This document shows positions 25,101 through 35,746 of a stretch of DNA of 64,000 nucleotides, piece by piece; position 1 is the first letter of the stretch, and every line of letters begins with the position of its first letter. Where the stretch lies: the NCBI GenBank assembly GCA_000727475.1, contig KL647327.1, forward strand, positions 389,011 to 453,010, written 5' to 3'. The translations under genes were made by a program, and so were the position numbers. The notes beneath the pieces were generated by a model. The model had not been told where the DNA came from. It saw nothing but the letters and a program-made list of their open reading frames with translations, and ran no database searches. Source of the DNA: Sarcocystis neurona (lineage: Eukaryota; Apicomplexa; Conoidasida; Eucoccidiorida; Sarcocystidae).

Positions 25101-28100
25101 GCGTGCGTGTGGGCAAAGACCCGTGGAGGCAGAGAGGAGAGTTCACTATATATATATATATATATATATGTGTACATATGCGCATAAGCTTGCAGGTAAA
25201 TTGCGTGTAGATTTACGAATACGTTCTAGGCCTTTGAAGCTAAACTCGTGAGAACATATATATGTGTGTATATATGTACATATGTGTGCGTATATTCGGA
25301 CGTCTGCATATGTATGCAGAAGGAGAGGGAGAGGGATAGCCTGGTTTTGCTGTCACTTTGCACTTGTGTGGATAAACTTTTTCTTGACGAGTGGTGTTTG
25401 CACATCTACTGAAGCGAGAGAGAGCTGCTTTTTCTCTTCTTCTACACGTCTCTGTGTGCACTGCCGTTTCGTCCACTGTGTAGAGCGCGACGGGTGGCGA
25501 GAGAAAGGCACACAGAGCCAGAGACAGAGGATCTCTGATCTGAAGCAGAAGTTGTGGAGGGGATATATTGCTCTTTCGTACGTGCGGATCTGCTCCCAGA
25601 AAGACAGCGGTGGCGAGGCAAAGCGAGGGGAGGAGGAACGAAAACAGCAGAAGTGCATGTTTCCGCGTTTCTGTTCCTTGTACTTGTCTGTAGTGTTAAG
25701 CAAAGAGAGGAAATGCAGCAGACGTAGGACTTCTGTGTAAAACTGAACCAACTTGTACGACCTGTTGTGAACAAAAGTGTTTCGAGGTGTAAAGGGAACG
25801 GCCAACAGTGAACGAAGAAAGAAGGTTCTCAGTTCCCTTCCTGTTGTTTCCCTGCGAGTGGTGCTGCCCTGCTGTTGCTGTGGGGTCACTGCTGCGGGGG
25901 GACTGCTGTGGCTGTCAGCTTGCTGCTGCTATTGCTGTGGGCTTGCTGCTGCTGCTGTTGGCAGCTTGCTGCTGGTGGTGTTGTCAGCTTGCTGCTGCTC
26001 TTGCTGGCAGCCTGCTCCTGCTGTTGCTGCTGGCTTGCTCCTGCCGTTGCTGTCAGCCTCCTGCTGCTGATGCTGTGAGGCTGCTGCTGGTGCGGTCAGC
26101 TTGCTGCTGCAGTTGACTGGGTAATGCGTTGTGAGCTGTGCTGCTGTTGCTCCATGTGTGGGTGCGGCTGCACGCCCATCTTCTCGTGCTGTTGCTGCTG
26201 CGGCGGGTTGCTGCTGCAGGGAGTCCCCTGCTGCGCTTCCTTGATGCTGCTGCTCAGTGTGGTGCAGTTGCCTTTGTTGCTGTTGCTTCTGCGGCAGCTT
26301 CCCTAGGTGCTGTTGGGGAGGAAGCTGCCGCAGTGGCTGCCAGAAGTCCCTCTGCCTCGCTTTTTTTTCCCGCTGCTGCCTCGTTTGTTGCTGCTCCGTG
26401 CTGCTGCAGAGGGTGACGCTTGGTGCCGCTGGATCTACTGCTGCTCTTGTTGCAGGCGGAGTATCTTTTGAAGCAGGGGCTGCATCAGACGGACGTGATC
26501 CGTGGGTACGAGAAGGCTCTGGCGAAAATTCCTGGTTTGTTGGAGGAGTGCGTCTGCCATACCGTCACCCAGTTCAAAGATCAAGATGCCCTTGCGAAAG
26601 GTATATCAAGAAACCCACGTCCCGAAGCGCAGTCCGGTGTATAGACACCCTGGATCCTGCGCAGGAGGAGTCACAAGTATTCTCGTTGCCCCATACATTC
26701 ATCCATGCCCACGTCCACACATCCAGCAGTAGCCTCTCTCTCTGTCGTATCCTCTACAAATATACATATTTATATATATATATATAAACATGCACACGTG
26801 TATACATATATATATATATATATGCGTATTTCTGCATGTTTTTTCCGTGCCGTTTATCTGTGTGTGGAGGCGTCTGTGCGCCCGTTCTAGGCCGTGTATA
26901 AGAAGAATGCGGCACTTCCTTCACATTCCCTTGTCTATGTGGATAAGGGAACAAGGAGAATGTTTCTACGCACTTTTTTCCCAGGGCTCTACATACCTAG
27001 CTCGTCAAATCCCCTCTGTTGCGCGCAGTGCGTCGTCGGTCTCATGCAGCAGCTACAGCCCGCAGCCGGTGTCTCCCTGTTGAAGACGAGTGAAGTCGGC
27101 TCTTCTTCGCGGAGAGTTTGCTGTCCCCTCTTTCCCAAATGCACCAACTCTTGTCCCCTCTTTTCTTTCCTGAACGCTCCTCCTTTCTTCCATGGTGCCA
27201 CTCTTGCCCTTTCGTGTGAAATGTACTCTCTCTCTCTTAAAGGTGCAACTCTTATGATTACCTTCCCGAAGTTTCTTCTGGACGCTGCCACTTCTGAGAG
27301 GTCCCACAGACTGCAGTGCGAACGAATAGGCGCGCGACGGTAACGGGAAGTCGCAGGGGTAGAAATACGAGCAGCAGCAGCTCTCTTTCTGGCGCATCTT
27401 TGGTTCCACAGCGGCGCCTCTCTGGACGTCTACCTGTACATCCGTACAAGACACACGTATATATATGTATATCTATGGATACAGAAGTCCGAGTGGTGTA
27501 CGCATATCCGCGTGGGCGTGGTACAGCTGCGGCTGCCTTTGCTGAAACGGTGTGCTGCACGCAGTTGCCTACACAGAATCCCGCGCGCGCGCACAGCGGG
27601 GGCCCAGCGGGTACGCTTGCTGCTGCTCGCCTGGCGACTCAGGCGCCAGTCTTCGTTTCTGTGGACGTCCATATGTGCTGGCGCATTTGTGTAGATTTAC
27701 AAGTTCTTGAGGAAGTCGATGTGTTGCTGCTGCTGCATGTTTTGTGTGTTGGGAGCAGTGCTGAAGCCGGCAGTGGCTACCAAGCCGCTGTGTGCAGAGG
27801 GGCAGTTGCACCGGCTGGTAGCAGAAGCGGCGATTCTCGTTGCAGCAGCAGACCCGACCAGAGGCTTTGACGTGGAAAATATTCGCGTGGCGAAGCTCAC
27901 AGGCGGATCCCTTTCTCAGTCTGTCTTACTGCGAGGGATGGTGGTGACGCGCGCTCCTTCGGGTAGGCTGCTCGACGCGCTGGCAGCAGCAGCAGCACCG
28001 CAGCTGCAGAAGACAGAGAAGGATGAGAAAGAGCGCGAACAGAAGAGGAAGAACGAGGGAAAGGAACAGAAGAAGACAGGACAGGGAGTTGAGAGCAGAT

Positions 28101-31100
28101 TTGAAAGAAGAAGTAGTCGGCGGCAGCACACAGAAGCTGCGGCAGCTGCAGCGGCGAAGATGGTCACTTGCTGCATCTGGCACAATACAGCACGTGCGCA
28201 GCAGGGGCAGTCGTAGCGTCGAGGCGACAGCCTGACAGCAGCAGCGGCGGCACCTTTCCTGTCATCACGACAGGGTGATGCTTCTTTTGATTAGACCCCC
28301 CGGCAGGGCAGCGTCGTCTCTTGACACTTGCACATCATCCGTTTTTTTCTCAAGCAGCAACGCCAGCCTGCTGAGTCCCTTTCACCTGCTGCCTATGTAT
28401 TGGCAGGCCGCGGAAAGGTGTGCTGCTGTGCGTCCTGCTGCTGCCGCTGCTTTGCCGCCTCCTGCTCCTGCTGCTTTGCCGCCTGCTGCTGCTGCTTCCG
28501 CTGCTGCAGACGAGGTCGAACTGCGGCTAGAATGTGGTAGTACACACGGAGAACCGAGGTGTATGTGTGCGGTGTGGTGTAGGGGGACGAAGGAAGACCA
28601 GACATGCCAGCGCATCCGCATCGGTGGGACTGGCCTGGATTGTCACTTTTTTGTGTGATGCCTTCTCTCTGTGTGCGCGTTTGATATGCCTCTGCACATG
28701 CGTTTCCCAGTACCGAGCTGACAAGAAGTTGTGTCACATGTCTCTTCTTTCGGCGACTCGAAGAGACTTTCTTGACTTTTGCCGTTCACTTTCTAGTAGC
28801 GTCATTAGAAACACTGCCTAGCTGTGTATCGATACATCTCTACGTCCGTAGATGCATACAAGCGCCAGTATGTCCACGAAGGCAATGCATGTATAGACGA
28901 AAAGACAGGAGACAATATGTATATGTATATGTGTGGATTTGCACTTTTCTAGAAGTCGGATCCTGTGATGCGTGCGTCTCCAGGAACAGCGACCAAGAAG
29001 GAGAACTGCAAAGTGATGGTGCTGGGATGCGGCCTGGAGTGCGCCGGGACGGAGGCGAAGGGGACGGTGCTGGTGCGGAGCGCAGAGGAATTGAAGAACT
29101 TCTCGAAAGGCGAAGAGCGGCAGATGGAAGAAATCATTCGAAAAATCAAGGACGCAGGGGTCGAGGTTATTATCGTCCACGGCGGCGCCATCAGCGACGT
29201 CGCCCAGCACTTTTGCAACAAATACGAAATCCTCACTCTGAAAGTGGGTCTCTGGCTTTCTCCCTTGGCTTCTCTCTCTCTTTCGCCCCCCACCGCCCCT
29301 CCAGCTCCCTGCACTGTTGTCTGTAGGACACCCGTTCAGGTGTACGTACACTGCAGGCCGTCAACGCAGCGGGGGCACGACTTCATGTGCAGCAGCTGAG
29401 CTGCTCTGTACATGTTTGCGGTAGCGCCTGCGGTGCTGGGGTCTGCAACGTGCAATCACTGCAGTGTACGTACACCGTGCGTGCTGCTGCGACACCACGC
29501 GTGCACCCGCTCGGGTGTTTGGCAGTGAGACGCGACCGTCTGCGAGAGCAGGACTGGTGCACGTGGCCTAACGAACTGCGCCAATTCGTGTCTCTGCATA
29601 CGGAGGGCTCAAATTTTACGTGAGTGGTTTATGTAGAGGGACGACTTCGAAGAGAGAGAGAAAGAGAGAATTCTTCTCGCGCGTAAGTTGTGTGGCCCGT
29701 CCAAGCGCTTTTCTCGAGTGCACATGCGTGCCGTCTTCATCTTCTGTGACACCCATACACACATACACAGAGAGAGGAAAATATGCTCGTGGAGGCATTG
29801 TACGGGAGTTGTCTTACGCTGCTGTTCGTCTTTTCTTCAGGTACAATCGAAGTTTGAAACCCGGCGTCTCTGCCGCGCCTTGGGCGCCACGGCGGTCGTC
29901 CGACTGGTGAGGAACAACCGCTCATACGTCTCCGGTAGTGACGGCAATAGGAGCCGCAGTTGTAGCCGTAGTATTGCAGGGGTAGTTCAGGAGGGAAATA
30001 TATATTAATAGGATAGTAGTAGGGTAACAGGAGTGTCGTAGTAATTATGGGAGGAGGGGTCGTGTCTTAGTAGTCGCTGAAGACTGCCAACAGCAGTCAC
30101 AGCGATAGTGTATGCAGCAGCAGTGGCGGTGGACTGACGAGATCAACGCAGTCGGAGTAGTACGGAGTTGTATATCAGTATTTGTTGGGGCAGGGTAGTA
30201 TGTTTAGCTGTCCTAGGAGTGCTGCTGCTGGCTGTCCTTACGGTTGGTGGTCAGCAGTTCACTACGCAGCTGGGTGAGGGCGCGGCGGGGCGACGGGGCA
30301 GTGATGCACCGCATTTGTACGGCAGAAGAAGACTTTTGGCGTAGAGAGAGAGACACACAAACTTTAAGGAGGAGTGGGGCAGACGCGAGAAGGGAACTTT
30401 TGTGCGTGCGCGTCCTAGTGCCTGCTACTCAACTAGAAAAAACCGACCCCCGTCGACCGTGTAAGTAGTACGTGTGAAAGCCAAATAGCAGTGCACGTCG
30501 TTTTTTGGGGGCGCTACGTGTGGCCGTTGTACAAGTACGCGAGTGTATGTATTTTTCATGTATATATACGCGAGCCAGGCTCTACAGCCAAGTCCTGCGG
30601 GTGTGGGGTAATACTGCGATAAGAGAGCGACACGCCGTGTGGAGTCGGTGTCAACACCCAGCTGTTCACAGTAGAGTTCTGCTGACGTGTTTCCTCCCCT
30701 CTGCCCATGTGGATTATTTGACGAGTTGCGTGTGCGAGAGTAAGATTTCCCGCTCCCATCCGAAGCGGAGCAGGTGTCTCGCATCGAAGTTCCAGCGGCT
30801 GGTGCTCGTCTTTGATGACGTCTCGTCTCGGAGTGACAGCTGCGTCTTCTCGTAGCTCGTGTATTCGAGACGGCTAGACTCTGCTGCTATTTTTCTCCAC
30901 TTGCGCTCGCGGGGGGTGAATATTTTGCCGTCTTCTCTGCTTCACATAGATGTGGTTGTTGCAAAATGAGGAATTTTGGTTGTGACTGTGCGGTGTCCTG
31001 GAGTTGCGTCTTTCCTGCTGCTGGTGCTGCTGCGGCTTTATGGAAGTCTTGAGTGTTCTGCTGCATCGCCTCGCTGCTGGTCGAGAGAGAGAGATTTTTC

Positions 31101-34100
31101 GTGTTTTCACCGATGCTTCGGCTTCCTGCCGCACGCTTGTGGCTGCTGGTGCTGCAGTTCTATCTGCCGATTGTTGAAGCAGTGTTTCCTGCAGCTGGAT
31201 CATCGTAGCTGCTGCCTGTGGTTCCTGACTCATGCTGCGCGTCACCGCGAGGCGTTGCTCCTGGGTGATTCATTGCTGGTATCTAATGTCGGTACCTTTT
31301 TTCCGTCCCGTGTCGTCCTGAAGCGCCTCTACTCTCTCTGTCTCGTGCAGATCCTACGTTGCTGCTCTTGCCACTGCGATCTAGTGGCTGCTGTTTGTTC
31401 CTGCTCCTGCGCTGTTGATGCGGCTGTCCTACTGATGCTGCCCTCCTGCTCGTACTGCTGTCGACGCTCTCCGCCTCGTTCTGTTGCTGCGTTCCTGCTC
31501 ATTCTTTGCTGCTTTCTACTGCTCGAACTGCTCGTGCTGCTGTCCCCTCGTCCCGTGCCGTTGCTGTTTCCTGGCGCTCTTCTACCTTCACATCCCTGGG
31601 CGACTCGCACGTCGGTGTACACGTCTCTTCGCAGCTGTACACACTCGTGCTTGCCTGGGCACGGCACGTCTTGCCGCAGCAGCAGTCTTCGCTGGAAGCC
31701 GGCTTTCCGCGCACTCAGAGGTCGAAGTGTCTCTCTGTAGGACAACGTGGTGTATATCCGGAGTCGTCAATTCAGTATGTGTGTAGGAACTATAGAGGCA
31801 CATACCTATGTGTATATGCGTAGGAGGAATGACTGATGCACGTAAGAAATGTAGTTCTAGGCAGGCAGAAACGAGGTATGCATCAGTTGTCGATGTGGAC
31901 GTAGACATTACACCAAGTGCGTTCGGATGTCTGCAGTAGTATTCGTAGAAACGTACGGAAAAAGCAGATAAATCCCGAGTCGTGAATGTAGTAGTAGTGG
32001 TACTAGAAGATGTGAGGCTGTAGGAAGAAGAAGCGTGTGCGGGTTCTGTTCCTACTCCCCCCCCATGCAAGAGCACCTTCTCGTCCTACGCGCGGCGGCT
32101 GCTGCGGAACTTCTGCGGGGGGCGGTGTGTGTCGTTGTCTCTGACGGTGTCGCTGCGCAGGGTGTGCCGAGCGCGGAGGAACTCGGGACGTGCGTTTCTG
32201 TCGCCGTTGCCGAGGTCGCATCGAAGAAAGTGACAAATATTCTTACTAAAGACAGCCGCGTCTGCACACTCGTCCTGCGAGGCAGCACGCCGGCTATTCT
32301 CGAAGAAGCCGAACGGGCGGTTGATGACGCCGCGAATCTCTTCAAGGCGCTGACGCGCGACGGACGCCTCGTTGCAGGCGCTGGGGCTGTCGAGATGGAG
32401 CTCGCTCGCAAGCTGCAGGTCAGCAAACGCCACTCCCACAGGAAAAATGGTCTGCCGCCGCAGCCGTGCAGGAGAACCACGAGGCAGATCTGTGGATATT
32501 GGTGCATTGTGTGGGCCACATGGTGCGTGTCTCCCATCTGCAAGTCAACACACACCCCGAGAGACACGAAAAGAAGCTGCTTTACAAGTGCGCAGGTGGG
32601 CGCATATATGTTGTGTGTGGGTGGGTTCACGCATATAATATATATGTAGCGTGTCTGAGGCACGTGGGTGGCGAGATCTCTCCGGTCAGATATGAGTGCA
32701 GTATATAATTATACGTACACGTCTACCTACACATACGCACCTGTGTTCGTCTGTGAATCTGTGGCGAGGAAGGATGCAAATACACGTGCGTCCTGGTGTA
32801 GCGCTAGGGAAGCCTCCTGGCCGACGTCGCGGTGTGGAAGCACGCATGCGCAGAAGGCACGAAGAAGAGCTATTGACAGGTTCTTCCCCTGTACGTGTGT
32901 ATTGCCTTGTGTTTTTCTTCGCCGACGCGCGGAACGCTTCACGCTGCACTTCTGCGTTTCCCTGCGACGACGAGTTGTCGTGGTTTTGAGGGGGTGCTTG
33001 GGCGCTAAACAGCGGAAAAAAAACCGGCGGCGTGCGCTGAGGCAGTCTGGCTCGGTGCACCAACAGCAGTGTATACGCGCGGATGCATTAACGATCTACA
33101 AGCAGTAGTGATGTGCTTTTATGCGCTCCTCGTTCTGTGCCTGGATTTCTTAGAAGTGTACGTCTACGCAGCAGCAGTTCTACGTCCGCTTGCTTCGGCC
33201 GTGTGCCTGTGCACACTAATAACGGAGCTCTAGACAGCAGGAGGAGGCGTATGCTTTCGTGTGCCGGAGGAGTATGTCTGCGACGCGCATCTCAAAAGTG
33301 TCCTTCCCCCCCTTCCCGATGCGGTCCCATGCAGAAATTTGGGTCGGAGCTACCCGGAGTCGAGCAGTACGCTGTGATAAAATTTGGCGAAGCTTTTGAA
33401 GCTGTGCCGCGCCTCCTCGCCGAAAGCTCCGGCCACAGCGCTACAGGTCAGCAACCGCGGCACACTGCACACGTACATACACCCGTCGGTACATATATAT
33501 ATATATATATATGTGGATGTGTACGTTGACGAAGGTGGCTGTATTCGTACATAGCTACGTCCACTTATATAGGTCTCTATTGTATTCATACACAGCTACG
33601 CCTGTACGTCTATATCTATATGGCACATATGGGTCTATGTATGTACACGTATGTACGTACGCACCGAGATGCGTATATATTTTGCATGTGTACAAAAAGG
33701 ATGTCGGTCTGTTGTATGTGTGTGCGTCTGTCTTTCTATGTACACCAGTTTGAGCGTTCACACCTCGTATATGTGTCAAGCGACTGTTGTCTCTCGCCGA
33801 GAATTCGACTGCCTCAATGACGAGCTATGGCGGCCCGTGTTGTCAAGGCGTTCTCAGAAAAAGCAAAGACCGATTCATGAAGTTACCTGTATACGCTCGC
33901 GTGCATCCTTATACCTGTAAACATACATGTATGTGTGGGGGTGTGTATACGTAGGCGGGGACGTAAGGATGGTGTCCCCCTGGTCAACTCGGAGGGTAGT
34001 GTGAATGGAGGAGCTTGAGATATCGCGTAAGAGTTGACCATACTGACGCGTTATGCGTGTCTCTCTCGTCTCTGCATTTCCTTGTCGACATTTGGCGGCC

Positions 34101-35746
34101 CCACTGTGTGCGGGTTAGAGACAGGAAACAACGACTAACCGTCGTGTGTGAAGTCCTCTTCGCTGCAGCGGGAGCTCCTTGATTAGTCGTATCTGGTGTG
34201 CCGGGGTCCTTGTGAAGTTTTTACTCGGTTATTTTAAGCATCGGATCTTCTTTGTTTCTTTAGGCCAAGTCAAGTCCAGGTGAACTGCCGTGAATGCGTT
34301 TACCCGTGCCTTCAATGTCGCGCTCTACAGAAGGCGGGCGTAGTTCCAACCGCCTGATGAGTCTGGCTGGTGCATCTGAAAGTGTGAACCCTGCTCGTCA
34401 CCCGCGCAGTTGGGTGCAGGTGGGTCTTTGCCAACCCGTCGGTCCCTCGCACAGTTATGGGACGTGAGTCTGGTGTGCGTTTGCTTTTTTTTACTTGCCA
34501 GAGGTGTTGGCAGCACTGCATGCAGCGCACCAGGAGGGACGCACGCACGAAGGCGTGAACGCAGACATTAGCTTGAGCAGCAGCAATATGACTAGCGGCA
34601 CCGGGGAGACGCGCAGCAGCGAAGGTAGCAGCAGCACCGCGGAGCCAGGGAGCGCAGGCGAATCGGCCGCAGCGACGCAGGAACCGCTCGTCAAGGGCAG
34701 GCAGGTGCTCACGGTCGATGCGCAGGAAAAGGGCATTTTCGATCACATGTTAACGAAGCAGTGGGCAATCAAGCTTGCAACTGATGCCGCGATCACCGTG
34801 CTTCAAGTTGACCAGATTATTATGGCAAGACCCGCCGGCGGACCTGCTCCACGTAAGGCCTGTTTCATCTCCGCGTCACTCATGTATATTTTCACTTCGG
34901 CGTCTTTGATACGGATAGCTATATGAGGAGTCCGGTCTTGGGTATAGTCGGAGCCTCCAGGACGTGTGGACTTGTGTATAGACGTATGGGTGTGTACGAG
35001 TATTAGTGTAGAAAAGTCGTAGGATTTCGACCGTACTGTGTGCGTGTACACGCACATACGTGTGTGCACACACGGAGATGTACTCGTCTCGATGTGTTTG
35101 CATAGCGAACGACCATGTGAAGGGTGGCCGCTTTCGACCATCTGTGGGAGTTCCGGCCGCCCGTGCCGCTTGTGGGAAAGGGCACAGTGTAAAGAATGAC
35201 CATTTCCAAAGAAAACAAAACGTTTTCGTCATTCCAAGTCACCATTTCGACAACATGCATTGTGCACGGGAGTAATGTTTTGGGTTCCCTGCAAAAGAAG
35301 GCGTACTACAAATTGCAAGCATCACAGTGGGTAGCCTCTGCAGTGGTGATGACGGGGTGACGTATATGCACGAGATTTTGTACGTGGATAACGATGTTTT
35401 TTTTCAGAAGTTATCGCGGCTACACTTTTCAAGCGTTACACAGAAGTGGGAGGATCGCCCACTGTGATGTAAAACGCAGAACGGCGCTGTAGAATATTAT
35501 TGTGTACCACATTGCGTCAAACATCCAGTTACATCATCCTGTGTATGTGCCTGTTCATGTATACACCTATATGTGTGTGTATATAGCTACGTACATACGT
35601 GCGTCGTGCAGGTGTTCCTGAATAGTACACATATATACGCACTTGTGCAGATGTGCGTGTACACACGTGCGCGCTTCTGTGTGTGTACGTGTATACAATC
35701 TACGTTTCTGCTCGCAGGAGCTCCTGGTGCGCCAGATGCGGATTGA
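19159..35746 (+). CDS. CCT8: T-complex protein 1 subunit theta (CCT8), multi-exon
   Basis: Theta subunit of the hetero-oligomeric cytosolic chaperonin CCT/TRiC, which folds actin, tubulin and other clients in an ATP-driven cycle. Ten exons (21148-21277, 23574-23773, 26456-26600, 27759-27962, 28984-29243, 29841-29906, 32161-32418, 33335-33446, 34502-34852, 35718-35746) join with matching phases. They align end to end with known CCT8, giving 584 residues plus a start, against about 548 in human. The first exon is uncertain: ATG 19159 followed directly by a GTTAGC donor is phase-compatible and gives MFHNRYGLAGLLKDG. Recognisable segments are LEVQHPAAK, AEYLLKQGL, VENIRVAKL, AGTEAKGTVL, NFSKGEE, RRLCRALGATAVVRL, LVLRGST, PGVEQYA, KFGEAFEAVPR and VDQIIMARPAGGP. 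Oddities are GGCVN in place of GDGTN (residues 95-99), GAGA in place of GGGA (409-412), and a Ser/Gly/Glu insertion (about 485-528). Introns carry microsatellites and CTG tracts. Confidence 0.9.
19792..19812. repeat. Palindromic TA block around GGTACC
   Basis: TATAGGTACCTATA sits between two (TA)n runs within the proposed first CCT8 intron, so the block is self-complementary over at least 20 bases. It is partly a trivial consequence of (TA)n. Confidence 0.6.
20165..20767. repeat. Cluster of GTGTACGTACAC palindromes
   Basis: Exact 12-base palindromes occur at 20165-20177, 20366-20378, 20568-20580 and 20755-20767, each with extra C or G on the flanks, commonly followed by CGC or CGG. The spacing is about 190-200 bases. 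The cluster falls in the proposed first CCT8 intron. Confidence 0.85.
21148..21277 (+). CDS. CCT8: CCT8 exon A (N-terminal equatorial)
   Basis: Begins after TTTTTGCCCACAG and ends before GTGAGT, phase 1. Encodes FHNRYGLAGLLKDGHR through the helix ARALSEITRTSLG, the start of the equatorial domain. The frame upstream of the acceptor has no ATG, so an earlier exon must supply the start. Confidence 0.88.
23574..23773 (+). CDS. CCT8: CCT8 exon B (nucleotide-binding segment)
   Basis: Begins after GTTGTCGTCCAG and ends before GTCAGC, phase 0. Encodes the P-loop-like GPN motif (GPNSLSKLLVN), TADASVIV with the conserved Asp kept, LEVQHPAAK and EEFGGCVNFLLVLAGQLL. The usual GDGTN is GGCVN here: the bases at the key codons are GGA GGC TGC GTC AAT. 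Confidence 0.93.
24360..25045. repeat. Minisatellite of 130-136 bp in a CCT8 intron
   Basis: Full units anchored on GAAGAGTCGCC start at about 24543, 24672 and 24808. Within a unit the order is CTGCCCAAATATGTATAT, GAGAGAAAGAGAGAGAT, GGAAGAACAGGGAGCATGGA, GTCGCC again, then a TACGTATA/TA microsatellite and GTGTATGTGTGTAGACATG. Shorter degenerate copies flank it on both sides. Confidence 0.9.
25860..26455. repeat. CTG tract ending at the CCT8 exon C acceptor
   Basis: Interrupted CTG/GCTTGCTGCTG repeat that runs up to the acceptor TGTTGCAG before exon C. Plus frames read Leu, Ala or Cys. It is intronic, because exon B and exon C phases join without it and the protein alignment has no gap there. 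Confidence 0.88.
26456..26600 (+). CDS. CCT8: CCT8 exon C
   Basis: Begins after CTTGTTGCAG at the end of a long CTG tract and ends before GTATAT, phase 1. Encodes AEYLLKQGLHQTDVIRGYEK and the helix ending in DQDALAK, collinear with the human AEELLRIGLSVSEVIEGYE segment. Confidence 0.9.
27759..27962 (+). CDS. CCT8: CCT8 exon D
   Basis: Begins after GTTGGGAGCAG and ends before GTAGGC, phase 1. Encodes the intermediate domain and entry to the apical domain: VLKPAVATKPL, LVAEAAILVAA, FDVENIRVAKLTGGSLSQSV and LLRGMVVTRAPS. The open frame continues for 80 more codons of Ala/Lys/Glu-rich translation past the donor, which is intron. Confidence 0.9.
28425..28510. repeat. Short CTG tract in a CCT8 intron
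   Basis: CTGCTGCCGCTGCTTTGCC-type repeat of about 85 bases between CCT8 exons D and E. Not coding in the proposed model. Confidence 0.8.
28984..29243 (+). CDS. CCT8: CCT8 exon E (apical domain)
   Basis: Begins after TGCGTCTCCAG and ends before GTGGGT, phase 0. Encodes ATKKENCKVMVLGCGLECAG, TEAKGTVLVRSAEELKNFSK, GEERQMEEIIRKIKDAGVEV and FCNKYEILTLK, part of the substrate-binding apical domain. Confidence 0.94.
29841..29906 (+). CDS. CCT8: CCT8 exon F (22 codons)
   Basis: Begins after TTTTCTTCAG and ends before GTGAGG, phase 0 at both ends. Encodes VQSKFETRRLCRALGATAVV then RL, matching the conserved KWDLRRLCKTVGATALPRL of human CCT8. Confidence 0.93.
30990..31560. repeat. Degenerate CTG/TGCTG tract in a CCT8 intron
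   Basis: Imperfect CTGCTG and TGTTGC repeats over about 570 bases between exons F and G. The plus frame reads Cys/Leu/Ser-rich sequence. Less pure than the other CTG tracts, so perhaps older. Confidence 0.6.
32161..32418 (+). CDS. CCT8: CCT8 exon G (intermediate domain, catalytic Asp)
   Basis: Begins after GTCGCTGCGCAG and ends before GTCAGC, phase 0. Encodes PSAEELGTCVSVAVAEV, VCTLVLRGST, ERAVDDAANLFKALTRDGRL and VAGAGAVEMELARKLQ. The catalytic-loop Asp pair (residues 391-392) is kept; the GGGA motif reads GAGA. Confidence 0.93.
33335..33446 (+). CDS. CCT8: CCT8 exon H
   Basis: Begins after GTCCCATGCAG and ends before GTCAGC, phase 1. Encodes KFGSELPGVEQYAVIKFGEA, FEAVPRLLAESSG and HSAT, in the C-terminal equatorial domain. 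Confidence 0.93.
33490..33740. repeat. TA/TACGTA microsatellite in a CCT8 intron
   Basis: (TA)n at about 33492-33512 followed by CTACGTCC, TATATAGG and TGTACGTACG units, between exons H and I. Confidence 0.75.
34502..34852 (+). CDS. CCT8: CCT8 exon I
   Basis: Begins after TTTACTTGCCAG and ends before GTAAGG, phase 1. Encodes EVLAALHAAHQEGRTHEGV, then an extra polar stretch of about 40 residues (Ser, Gly, Thr, Glu, Ala) absent from the human protein, then KGIFDHMLTKQWAIKLATDA and VDQIIMARPAGGPAP. Confidence 0.93.
35718..35746 (+). CDS. CCT8: CCT8 exon J (C-terminus)
   Basis: Begins after TTCTGCTCGCAG. Completes an Arg codon and encodes APGAPDAD then TGA. A short acidic tail is normal for CCT8. 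This terminal exon of 29 coding bases is supported by phase and by the position of the stop. Confidence 0.8.

Noticed and set aside
27963..28216. Continuation of CCT8 exon D into an Ala/Lys/Glu-rich extension
   Set aside because: The next exon joins in phase from the GTAGGC donor and the protein alignment continues without a gap; the extension ends in a stop.
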